Shown here: piece by piece, positions 1 through 9,900 of the stretch
How positions within the stretch are numbered: the stretch's first letter is position 1
Layout: each line of letters begins with the position of its first letter
DNA from: Chlamydiales bacterium
GTDB taxonomy: Bacteria; Chlamydiota; Chlamydiia; Chlamydiales; FEN-1388
Length of the DNA stretch: 11,022 nucleotides
Direction: 5' to 3'
Assembly (NCBI GenBank): GCA_021372185.1
Contig: JAJFUY010000067.1
Location: 1 to 11,022 of the forward strand
Program-made: the position numbers and the translations under genes
The notes under the pieces: generated by a model
Told to the model about the DNA's origin: nothing
The model's database searches: none
Seen by the model: the letters and a program-made list of their open reading frames with translations, nothing else

Positions 1-37
1 TGCGATTCACAATATACCAGAAAAGGGATTTTGTTCT

Positions 38-58
38 GTCAAGATTCTTGACTTTTTA
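38..58 (+). terminator. Weak hairpin with T-tract
   Basis: A perfect 6-bp inverted repeat (GTCAAG, loop ATT, CTTGAC at 38-52) is followed directly by TTTTTA. This is the layout of a short intrinsic terminator for a plus-strand gene lying left of the window. The stem is short and AT-rich, and one possible upstream reading frame stops inside it. The same bases contain TTGACT, which could instead be a -35 element, so the role is uncertain. Confidence 0.3.
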
Positions 59-94
59 ATTTCTCGTTTTTTCAATTACAGTCTAAGAAAATTC

Positions 95-123
95 GAGCCT
101 TTTGCAAGTTTTGCAAAAGGCTC
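95..123. repeat. 13-bp perfect inverted repeat (hairpin)
   Basis: The arms at 95-107 (GAGCCTTTTGCAA) and 111-123 (TTGCAAAAGGCTC) are exact reverse complements with a 3-base loop. On the plus strand no T-run follows. On the minus strand the stem runs into GAATTTTCTT, a mediocre U-tract, but no minus-strand gene to the right would need it. It could be the terminator of an upstream gene, an element in the tamB 5' leader, or a copy of a dispersed palindromic repeat. The sequence alone does not decide. Confidence 0.55.
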
Positions 124-204
124 TCAAGATTAAGAATAAGATTGCACACCAACTAAGCTATGCCTATATATTAATCCCCCATTATTGGTATAAATGATGG
201 TAGT

Positions 205-209
205 GGAGA
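205..209 (+). promoter_or_regulatory. Ribosome binding site of tamB
   Basis: GGAGA lies 3 bases before the ATG at 213 (GGAG is 4 bases before it). Spacing is shorter than the usual 5-9 bases, but it is the only purine-rich Shine-Dalgarno-like site near the start. An in-frame TAG at 201-203 rules out a longer protein, so this site and the ATG support each other. Confidence 0.5.
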
Positions 210-212
210 AAT

Positions 213-3200
213 ATGCAAAAAAGCCTGAGATTTGTACTTTTATTTTTAATTATTTTGACGGCCGGATTTTGGACAAGCCTACAGTTTGATGCTGTCCAAA
301 AATGGGCAATATCTCGCGCAAGTCATTACCTTAAAAGTGAGACGGGCGCCCTTCTGACTGTTGGCTCTCTTCGCGGTGCTCCCCCATTTTTATTAGGTGC
401 TGAAAATGTAGAACTTACACACCCTGATATTGGCCACATTGTAATAGATTCTATTGATGTTATCCCAAGCTGGATTGAAATTATTTTTGGTAGAATTTCT
501 TTTTTATGGGTAACAGCATCTGGTGTTGACTTAAGAGAACTTCTCATTAAAAATGACACAAGGAGCGCTAAAGCTCCCCTAGTATCATGTGCTATCCACT
601 CACTTCATATAGACAATATTGCAGTTCCTAAAGCCTATTTTGACCCACTTCTGACCAATTACAGCGATCAGTCATCAGCTGAGTGTCTCTACTCACTTCA
701 TGGCAGCCTATCCTGGAAGCCTAGTAGCAAAAAATTGGCACTGCACGCCAATCTTACACCCTATGCAGGTGATGTAACACCCGGCACACTTGATATACGC
801 CTTGTAGCCAATAGCGACACAACTGATGTCACGTGCTCAGTTGATGCATTAAAAGTGGGAGATGGCAGTGTATTTATTGCCCTTCCTTGTGACCGCTTAA
901 GTGTGGAGACAAGCCTTAAAGCAAAAACTTCACATTTACTAAAAACAATTTCAGGCACCCTCGAAAAAAGTGATACTTCTCTTTTTACAGGAACCTGGAA
1001 TGTACAGGGTCTTAAAAAACTAGAAACAAAATCAACCTTCAACCCCATTATCCGCTTTAATGTAGGTGGAAGTTTTGAAGCTACCGACAAATCAAATTTT
1101 TCATTTGCAACCACAGATCTCTCATGTGAAAAGATTGAGCTACTTCAAAACTATAAATCAAAAAAAGACCGTCTGAATCAAGAGCTTGCGCTTGCCAATC
1201 CTGAAGACCTACAAGACCCAAGCACTTTATCTCGCATAACCGCTATTGCTACTCCAAAATCAATACAAGGTAGCCTTAAAGTTGAAGACTCAAAACTTAC
1301 AGCCACACTTGCCACATCTTCCCTTACTATCGGTAATCAAACTATACCAAGTTGTACCCTTAGCGGCCTGGCAGAAAAAAAACCCTATGGCTATACAGGC
1401 AGCCTAAAAGCCGACATGAGCATCCTCTACAACAAAAAAGAAGTGCCGCTAGCATTTTCTACAGATTTTACCTCAGACGCCTTCCAAAAATGTGATTTTG
1501 AAAATATTATAGTTTCACTTGCCGATCACAGAATAGCCGGCGCACTCAAACTAAATCTTTTCCCTCTTACTGTAACGGGTGCACTTAAAAGCCAAAAACC
1601 AGATGCTCACACTCTTGGCAGTATCTTCAATGCCACTATTGGCGGGTTGCAGGTTAAGGCAAGTTTTGCAGAAGATGACGTCACCCATCAAAAAATGGAT
1701 ATACTAGTTGCTGCAAACGATGTAAAATCTGCCCGAATATCTTGTAAAAAAGCAGAGCTTTTTATCTATTCCACAGGTCTTTTTTCTGATCCTACAATGC
1801 ATACCATTCTGCAAGCGGTAAACTTTGAAAATAGAGCGGTGCTATTAGATACTATGCGCTTTGAGACGCTCTTTAATCCAGAAGAAAAAGCCCACCCCTA
1901 CTCTATTCACATACGAGGGCAAACCTCCATTAGTCCTTGTAGGCTTGACTGCTCAGGCGTCTACGGAACAGACTTTTTTAAGCTCGAGCACTTAGAAGCT
2001 CTCTCTGGTGGCCATGTCATTAAAAACACAAGCCCAGTTCATGCTGTGCATGATAGAGAAGGCTATCACCTCTATCCCTTTGAATTTACCTCAGATAGTA
2101 ACATGCTTGTGCATGGTAACGCCCTTATCTCAGACAATAAAGTCTTTGCTGATATTGCCTATAATAACTTTCCTCTTGAGAGCCTAGACCCATTTTTAGG
2201 CGACATTACCCTCTTTGGAAATATTTCTGGTCGCCTTGAGGCAAGTGGTAAAAAACGCGACCCTCAAGTGATGATGAAGGTAGCCACATCAGCTCTTTAC
2301 TTATGGAATCCAAGTAAGATTCAAGCTGCCCCGTTAAGTGCTTCATGCCAGCTCAGTGTAGAGCACGGCATCATGCATGTAGAAAGTGAAGTAGAAGGCA
2401 TGAGCACCAATAAGCCTGCGTCCTTTGAGTGTACTGCCCCGCTTACTATTACTAAAAACAGTATTGGCTTTTCTGATACCACAAAACTCACAGGCCGTCT
2501 TTCAGCAGAATTTGATAGCAACACCCTGCTCTCATCTTATCTTGACGAAGATGAAATTATGGAAGGCATCGTAGCAGTAGACGCAAAACTTGGCGGCGTA
2601 GCCTCAAACCCAGCTATTACAGGCCAAGTAACCTGGAAAAATGGTAAATTATTTATCCCTCTTTTGGGCACGCTCTTTAGCGACGTACAGATGATAGGAC
2701 ATTTACAAGATAATAAACTGCTTGTAGAAGAGCTAACAGCCACAGATAGTCATAACGGCACTTTTGTAGCTACCGGCTGGATAAAAAAGCTTTTCAGCAA
2801 AAAATTTCATTACCAAATTGATGGCACGTCAAAAGAATTTGCCACTATTGCCTTAGATGATTCTAGCGTGACAGCATCGGGTAAACTCAGCTGTTCTGGT
2901 GATAAATCTCAGGCTACCTTTACCGGTACATTTGATGTGCAAGATGCCGCCCTTACTCTATCTCCAAATCTCTCTCGCGACGTGCCAAAGATTGACATCA
3001 CCTATATTGGCAAAACAAGCGACGGCCAAGTTGTGCACAAAAAGCCATTTCTCTTTAACCTAAACCTTGATCTCACCATGAATAAGGGAATAGTGCGAGG
3101 GATGGGACTTGAATCTACCTGGAAGGGTAAAGCCCAAATTATAGGCCAGAATAAAAAAATAGACATAAACGGCAAAATCCAGCTTGCAAATGGCACCCTA

Positions 3201-3815
3201 AACTTTGCGGGAAAAACCTTTGCCCTCACGCAAGGGTCATTAGAGTTTCATGGAGACTTGTATAAAAAGTCACTTTTACACGTAATTGCCGCCAATGAAA
3301 TTGGCAACATTAACACGCAAGTAGTGCTGCAAGGGCCCTTAGAATCTCCCCGAGTAGTCATCCAGTCAAACCCAGCAATGACCCAAAAAGAAATTCTGTC
3401 ATGGCTCCTCTTTAACAAAAGCTCATCTGACATCTCCCCTATACAAGGCATACAGCTAGGCCAGCAGCTTTTAAAACTAAAAGGTAACGGCAGCAGCATT
3501 GATGTGATTGAAGAAATTAAACAAAAGCTACATATAGACCGCCTAGACTTTGGATCAACCACAACTGCCCGCCCCCAAATGAACCCGGGAAATCCCGCCC
3601 AAGAAGCGGCCCAAGAAACAGTCCCCAACGAAGTATCAGTGCAAGTTGGCAAATACATCTCAGATGGCGTCATCGTCATCTTATCAAAAGATGTAACCAA
3701 CGAAGTAAACCGCGTTGGCGTAGAAGCCAACCTCTCCAAACACATAACAGCCCAAGCAAACGTCGGCGACGACGCCCAAACCGAACTCTCCCTCGAATGG
3801 AAAATCCGTTACTGA
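213..3815 (+). CDS. tamB: TamB-family translocation and assembly module protein (AsmA/DUF490-like)
   Basis: This 1200-residue protein is the size expected for TamB, a bridge-like protein anchored in the inner membrane that spans the periplasm and serves outer-membrane protein assembly and/or phospholipid transport. Residues 6-24 form an uncleaved hydrophobic signal anchor after MQKSLR. The long middle is beta-strand-rich with repeated short hydrophobic strands, fitting a beta-taco groove. From about residue 790 the TamB pattern is clear: GGVASNPAITGQVTW, then WKGKAQIIG near 970, the SNPAM..KEILSWLLF box at 1052-1067, and the strand-rich end with VGVEANLSKHITAQANVG before the terminal aromatic Y1200. 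A Pro/Ala/Gln-rich linker lies at 1120-1138. At least a dozen cysteines are spread through the periplasmic part, which is many for this family. The Omp85 partner TamA is not adjacent downstream; upstream is not visible. The start is the first ATG after an in-frame stop and has a GGAGA site. Family call strong; cargo unknown. Confidence 0.9.
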   Translation: MQKSLRFVLLFLIILTAGFWTSLQFDAVQKWAISRASHYLKSETGALLTVGSLRGAPPFLLGAENVELTHPDIGHIVIDSIDVIPSWIEIIFGRISFLWVTASGVDLRELLIKNDTRSAKAPLVSCAIHSLHIDNIAVPKAYFDPLLTNYSDQSSAECLYSLHGSLSWKPSSKKLALHANLTPYAGDVTPGTLDIRLVANSDTTDVTCSVDALKVGDGSVFIALPCDRLSVETSLKAKTSHLLKTISGTLEKSDTSLFTGTWNVQGLKKLETKSTFNPIIRFNVGGSFEATDKSNFSFATTDLSCEKIELLQNYKSKKDRLNQELALANPEDLQDPSTLSRITAIATPKSIQGSLKVEDSKLTATLATSSLTIGNQTIPSCTLSGLAEKKPYGYTGSLKADMSILYNKKEVPLAFSTDFTSDAFQKCDFENIIVSLADHRIAGALKLNLFPLTVTGALKSQKPDAHTLGSIFNATIGGLQVKASFAEDDVTHQKMDILVAANDVKSARISCKKAELFIYSTGLFSDPTMHTILQAVNFENRAVLLDTMRFETLFNPEEKAHPYSIHIRGQTSISPCRLDCSGVYGTDFFKLEHLEALSGGHVIKNTSPVHAVHDREGYHLYPFEFTSDSNMLVHGNALISDNKVFADIAYNNFPLESLDPFLGDITLFGNISGRLEASGKKRDPQVMMKVATSALYLWNPSKIQAAPLSASCQLSVEHGIMHVESEVEGMSTNKPASFECTAPLTITKNSIGFSDTTKLTGRLSAEFDSNTLLSSYLDEDEIMEGIVAVDAKLGGVASNPAITGQVTWKNGKLFIPLLGTLFSDVQMIGHLQDNKLLVEELTATDSHNGTFVATGWIKKLFSKKFHYQIDGTSKEFATIALDDSSVTASGKLSCSGDKSQATFTGTFDVQDAALTLSPNLSRDVPKIDITYIGKTSDGQVVHKKPFLFNLNLDLTMNKGIVRGMGLESTWKGKAQIIGQNKKIDINGKIQLANGTLNFAGKTFALTQGSLEFHGDLYKKSLLHVIAANEIGNINTQVVLQGPLESPRVVIQSNPAMTQKEILSWLLFNKSSSDISPIQGIQLGQQLLKLKGNGSSIDVIEEIKQKLHIDRLDFGSTTTARPQMNPGNPAQEAAQETVPNEVSVQVGKYISDGVIVILSKDVTNEVNRVGVEANLSKHITAQANVGDDAQTELSLEWKIRY

Positions 3816-3875
3816 TTGGTACATTCGCCAAATTAAAACGATAAATCATATCAGGGTCATAATCCAACCGATTTA

Positions 3876-3904
3876 TTGAAATAATTTTAAAAGTTGGTTT
3901 TAAA
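3876..3904 (+). promoter_or_regulatory. Candidate sigma70-type promoter for the giant LRR gene
   Basis: TTGAAA (3876-3881) and TTTAAA (3899-3904) are separated by 17 bases in the AT-rich gap between the two genes. This matches the housekeeping consensus in 5 of 6 and 4 of 6 positions. It would place the transcript start around 3911 and leave a short leader of about 38 bases ending in a T-tract. Such matches are common in AT-rich DNA, so this is only a candidate. No convincing terminator for tamB is seen in the gap. Confidence 0.3.
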
Positions 3905-3948
3905 GACTGCATTTTGTAGACTTTTATGCCCAAATCCATTGTTTTTTT

Positions 3949-6900
3949 ATGAACACAGAATTTCTTTTTTATAAGGGCGAAAACAGGGCTCTTGCCTGGT
4001 CACATAAGCCACCAGGAAATTTATCTGTCGAGAGACTTATCATCGACGAAGCCTGTTGGCAGCAAGAATTTGAGCTGCTCACAAAAAACAGGCGAACGCT
4101 TGTACTTACTGACTTTGCCTTCATGGTATACAAAGAGTATGAGCTTGATCGCTACATACAAGGTCTTCATGCACTTCTTGATGCCGGATTTACGGTGTAT
4201 GTTTGGCGCGAAAAAAGACTTATCTTACTCGATAACCACAATATATTTGATCAAGACTTAAGGGCTTATTGTAAAGAAACTGGTACAGAAGGTCTTTCTC
4301 AAGCGCTCGCTGAAGAGAATAAAGAAATTGATACAGTGGCCATTTTAGATTATATTGCCTGTAGAAGACTCTTTTTTAACGAGCAGATACCAGAGCTTGG
4401 CTCGCATTTGATCACGACAGCAGGAACTTGGATAGTCGAAAGAGCGCTTGAAAAATTAGCGCTCGATCAACTTGTAGCTGTTCAGACCAATCACAGTGAC
4501 CAGTTGCAGCAATTAACTCAAAAATTTACCAATTTGTCTCTAGGAAAAAAACAGCTTCGACAAGCATCTGTGAGATTTGATGATCTTAAGACGTTTATGG
4601 ATAACGAAGAGCTCAAGTTTGTAGAGAAGCTAATGATCTATAACTCTATCGCAACTGTTGAAACCCTTGGGATACTCTCTAAGTTTTTACAACGAAGAGA
4701 TACCCTAAAAAAACTTGAACTCACTAACTGCAAGATAGAACTCGATTTTACTGATGATTTAAACCTAAAAAATATTGAATATTTAGAATTACGCGCATGC
4801 AAAATATCACAAGAGCCACTAAAAAAGATTTTTCTTGCAGCACCCAAATTGCGCCATCTCCATGTGGTGGACTGTTCATTACTGGATGAGGAGGTCATAC
4901 ACTGCATTAGCCTGCATACATTAGAAACTGTCTATGTACAAAGATCTGATGTTTTGCCAGTTTTTATACGAGAAGTGCTTACTAAGTCCTCTCTTCTTTG
5001 CCAACTGCAGCTTCTTGCACCCTGTACAGAGTATGTCGCTCAATTGTCGGACGCTGATTTTGACTCTCTTCAGTTGACTCACCTCAGAACGCTCAATCTC
5101 TGTAGCCTGAATACAATAGGTGCAAAACTCTTTGCCCAGATTCTTGCAAAAGCGCCAAATCTCCTGCACGTTGAAGCAAAGGGCATAGACTATACACCCA
5201 TTGAAAAGCATGTTTTAGAAATAATAGACCTCAGGCGTCTTAAAAGTCTTGAACTGTATATGTGTACGTTAGGTTCAAATTTTTATAAATCGCTTTTTGG
5301 ATCGCTTGCATCTCTTACAATGTGTCGTATTTTGAGTTCCACTTGTAAAGAAGAGGATCTTACCTATCAAAAACGAGAAGCAAGTGATACCTTAGGCAAT
5401 CTTAAAGAACTTACTATAACCTACTCTTGCCTTCCTTGCCGATTTATTGAAGCTATTTTTGAAAGAGCGTATCGATTAGAAAAAATACATTTAGCCGGAC
5501 CCTCTATAGCTCAGGTAAGGTCAAGAAGAACGAGCCAATATGTAAAAGAGATAGAGTGTAGGGATTCAGATATTTCGCTTCCATTTTTGCAAACATTACT
5601 CTCTTCTAGTGCCCATTTGCGCACGCTTTTACTTCTCAGCTGCCAAAATCTTACAGGGAGTTTTGATGAGTGTATTGTCAAAAAGATGGCTTTTGATGCC
5701 CTTACAGACCTTGACGTAGGCACTGACCACTATTGCAGTAACTTGAGTGCTGATGCTTTCACTCAAATTGTAAAAAAGGCACCGAACATTGAAAAGCTGA
5801 GATTTGGCTTTGAGGAAATTGAACCAATTGAGCTTCACACGCTTAAAGAATTGAATCTATCCAACGCTGCAATTGGTATTGAAAATTTTTTATTAATACT
5901 TGAGCAGGCGCCCAATCTTGAGAAGCTTGACGTTGCCTATTGCCGCAATTTGCATGGGCCTGTTGATGAAGAGATGCTACAGAGAATTAATACCCATCGA
6001 CTACTTGATGTACGCCACAGCTGGCTACCTTCTAGCATTATCAACAGGTTTAGCCTCTGTTCACCCCAAATTGATATCAGCTGTACTCACCGTTATGTCG
6101 AGCCATCTGCCCCTCATGAAATAGAGGACATTGCTTCTTCCTATACTGTTTCTATGTCCAAAAGGGAGGGGTGCGGGCTGCACGCAAAAAGGATTTTTGA
6201 GGGAAAAGGTGGCGATCACCCTGCCATCAGATTCTATAGATTGAGAGTGTATGACTCTCTTTCTGTTGAATCGTTACCTTTTGTCTGGTCGCAGTCTAAA
6301 AAAATTAAACTAACACCCTGTAGCCACTCTCCAATATTTACCAAAACCAAGCAGGAGCTTGACCTCGCATGGGACCGCGCTCACCAGGAGGAATATCGCT
6401 TTTATCTTGCAACATATGATATGCCAGCTGAAAAAGAGTGGCTTCCTTTACCTTCCTACCTGAGTGATGAGCTCATTACCTATATCTATGCCGATGGCGA
6501 GATTCTCTATTCTGAAAGTGAAAATTTCTATTACCTCAAACTACGTCCAGGTGATAAAAGAATATACTATATAATTAAGGTGCCAGAGCCTCTTTCAATA
6601 GATGTCCTTGATAGTGATATTGTAAAACGCATAACTCATTATCAAAATACATTTGAACCTGAAGAGTTGGACCTCAGCACTATCACTACTTCACAAGAAT
6701 TTTTTCTTGAAGTAGCACGACAACAATGCGGAGCATGCCGATACCGCGCGCCAGCTTTTTTTCATGAACTTCGTCAGCAATTTGGGCATATAGAAGCAAG
6801 GCTCGAGCAGAGCGAAATCCATGACTTTATCGCAATTAAACATGAATCTCGCTGGGTGCGTTGTGATTTAGGCGGGTCAGCCGCCAATCTTTCGATCGAC

Positions 6901-9900
6901 GAAAAAGACCATGCTATCCTCTCACAAAAGAGCCTACATGTTGGTTCCGGCTCAAAAATATCACTAGAAGACTACTGTTTCAAACACATACTGCGCCCCG
7001 GAAGAAAGACACTTATCCAAGTCCATTCTAAGCAAGATCTTGTCCGCTGTAAGGATTTTATCACAAACATACACCGGCTTCATTTGGTGGATACTAGCGT
7101 CTTTGATGAAGATGAGATGGCGCACTTTGTGCAAAAGAACTTCTCTATGTCTGAGTGTGTTGTGGGACTGTATATCTTGGGAGGCTACTCTTTTACCGAT
7201 CAAACCAAAAAATTTACAGATTTTTGGCACGAAACAGTGACAATAACTTTTGATGAAAAAACCAAAGACCCTCTTAAACCTTCATTTGTTCAAAATCAAG
7301 GGCATGTGCGCCAGGTTCTCGAGCAAAAAATGCTTGAAGTGCTTTTTGCCTCTGGCGAAGAGCGAGCAGAAACATTTACCTTTAATGCAAATCAGAGTAA
7401 TTGTAACGAGCTTGTACAAAAGGTTTTGATTCCTGGAAAAAACGTGCATGTAGGCTTTTGTTCAGAAGATGAGCTAGATCTATGTGCCTTTTGGCTGCAG
7501 CAGCATATTTCAGAGACCTATTATATTGATACTCCATCAGATATTCGCTGTGCATCTCGCTGGATTGACGATAGTGGCCATGTTCAAACAGTTCCCGGAG
7601 GGCCTCTTTTCACCTACCTTACTACCTGTAAAACTCCTGTTATTATCATCAATTTTCACAACTTTCGAGCTCGCGACCTTGTGCGCTGTAATTCTATAAT
7701 CGATACACAGTATAGAGAAGCAGACGGACAAATAGTCCCTCCAAACTCTACTGTTATTGGGCTTTTTGTTGTAGGACCAGATTCATATAACGAAAGCGAT
7801 TTGATGGGGCGCTTTTATGAAAAGATTCGCGTGGCACCCTTTTCTAGTCCCTATCCTATTGCTGTTTCAGATAAACCCGCCGGTAAGGTAGTAGATCTTT
7901 ATGGCAAAAGCTGCTGGAAAGAGCCCATTACTGGTACGTGGCAGCTTCAGGGAGATCACTGCGTACGTAAACGTGGGCCTCTTGAAAAGGGCTATAGCGA
8001 ACTAGAAATTAGAAACGGCCCATGGCATGAGCGCGGGTTTCGTCACTTTTGGATGCAAAAGTCGCTTACGCATACGCTCAAGCTTAGTAAATCTGAAGGT
8101 GTGAACTGGGATAGGTTCCAAGATACACTGTTTTGGATAGACTCTTTACCAGAAGGTGTTGTGCCCTTTCTTCTTAACACGAGCACCTTTAGTGAGATGA
8201 AGACTCAGTATGAGCTTGAAAACCGCCTTTTGCACACAATCCCTGGAGTTGTATATCAAAATCGTGGCAAGTCCCTTTTTGTGATTCTTACAAGCTCTCT
8301 TGGTGTTGGCCATTGGTATCGACTGCTGGATCTCTGTAAAAAGCAAAACGTCCGCCTCCATGTTTTGGGGCCAGCTGGTTTTTCTTCTCCGCTTGGGATT
8401 AACGATAAGCCGGTAAAGCTTTATTCCAAATGTAGCATTACTTCAAAAGTACCCGATGCCTATGACAAAATGCTCTATGTGACAGACAGGGATTCAGGCC
8501 TCGTTACAGGCTTACAAGTTGATGTTGAGGATAGCCGCTACCGATTTGAGCGACGTGCAGGGGCTATTCAAAAATTTTTAGACAAAAATGAGCACGTGGT
8601 GCTCATGGGAAGCTATAATCAAAATTTAGTAGATGCGCTTATGCCATTTCTCGTTCATGGAGTGGCATCTGGCAAGTTAACTATTGTTACAGAGAGTGAA
8701 AAGGGCTTTGAGCTTTTTCACAGCTCGCTGAACGCTATAGAAAACAACAAAACATTGGCGCATGAGCCTCTATCATTCACAATAGACCCTCAGCTTCATC
8801 CAATAGATCAAAATAGGCTCCAGCTTGTATACGAAGCATTAAATCGCGACTATCACGTAGTAATAGAAGGCGAAACGGGCGTAGGCAAAACCACCTTTAT
8901 AAAAGAAGTGCTCGCAAAACAGCAGGGCATACGTCTTTGCTATACGCTTTATGAGTTTTCGACATGTCCACAAGAGCTCATCCCTCTTTTATTTGTAGAT
9001 GAAGTCGATATGCAAATATACTCTTTTGAATATCTTGAGGGACTCTATTTTGGTGGGCTTATAGATGAACATGGCATCTACTATCCAACAACATCAAGAC
9101 ATAGAGTCATTTTTTGCAAAAACCCAAAAGAATATGGGGGCGAGCGTAAGGAGGTTCCATTTCTGAAGCGCCATCCAAACCGTGTTTCGTTTACTGCCTT
9201 GCCCATTGAATACCTTGCAGCAAAGTATGGTGTCGAGAGTGAGCTTATAGAAATATGGAAAAAAGTGCCTGAGCTTACCCCTCGAGAGCTTGAGATGATG
9301 TCTCTTATGCCCGACAGGCTAGAAGGGGCCTACCAGATAGCAAAATGTGCCCTTGCAAAGTCTAAACAACAAGCATTTACTGAGTGGTTTTACAGACGAT
9401 TTACATTTTCCCCTCAACCCGTAACAGCAAATTTAGGGACGTTTATCTTGACCGAGTCAAGACATGAGATCTATAGGCTGATGACTAACCTCCTTTCGAT
9501 TCGAAAAAAGCGAGTGAAGGGCGGCTTGGGAGGCCTTGTTCTTGAAGGCATGCCAGGTGATGGCAAAAGCCATTTTGCTGAGGCAGTCTTAGCAGCACAC
9601 GGTTTACAAAAGGTGCAGCCACACGAAATTGGCACTGTAGGCTTTGATGCTTACTGTAAAATTCCTGCCGGCATGGATGTAGAAGATAAACGCGCCTGTC
9701 TTCTTGCGGCATTTCATAGCGGTCAGGTAGTTTTAGAAGAAGAAAATAATGCCTCAAGTCCATCTGAAGCCCTCCATAATGCCCTACTTATGGGCTATGA
9801 CGAAGAGATGAACTCTGCTCAGAAGGAAGGCTTTTTTGTGATACGAACACAAAATCCTATTAGCATGAGAGGAAGACGCGCGGCAAGTAAGGCAGATAAA

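Larger units (their letters stand above)
1..212. other. Leader region upstream of tamB
   Basis: No complete gene is visible here. All three plus frames are open at the window edge and stop at about 49-51, 131-133 and 57-59, so a short C-terminal tail of an upstream plus-strand gene could end in this stretch. The longest, ending with TAA at 131-133, gives only 43 codons and resembles nothing I recognise. The region holds two inverted repeats (38-52 and 95-123) and several AT-rich -10-like hexamers: TATATT at 167-172, and TATAAA at 189-194, which would put a start site very close to the ATG. None has a convincing -35 partner at standard spacing. TTGACT at 48-53 with TTCAAT at 71-76 (17-base spacer) is the best paired candidate, but it is weak. 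Confidence 0.5.

Noticed and set aside
3248..3745. 165-codon minus-strand frame, the longest antisense frame in the window
   Set aside because: It lies wholly opposite the most conserved TamB region, and its product shows no recognisable domain.
3864..3900. CCAAC ... GTTGG pairing in the intergenic gap as a tamB terminator
   Set aside because: The arms are only 5 bases, separated by a long AT-rich loop; such pairing is expected by chance.
3676..3939. 87-codon minus-strand frame across the end of tamB and the gap
   Set aside because: Most of it is antisense to the conserved TamB C-terminus and gives an Arg/Leu-rich product typical of a shadow frame; no ribosome site or family pattern.
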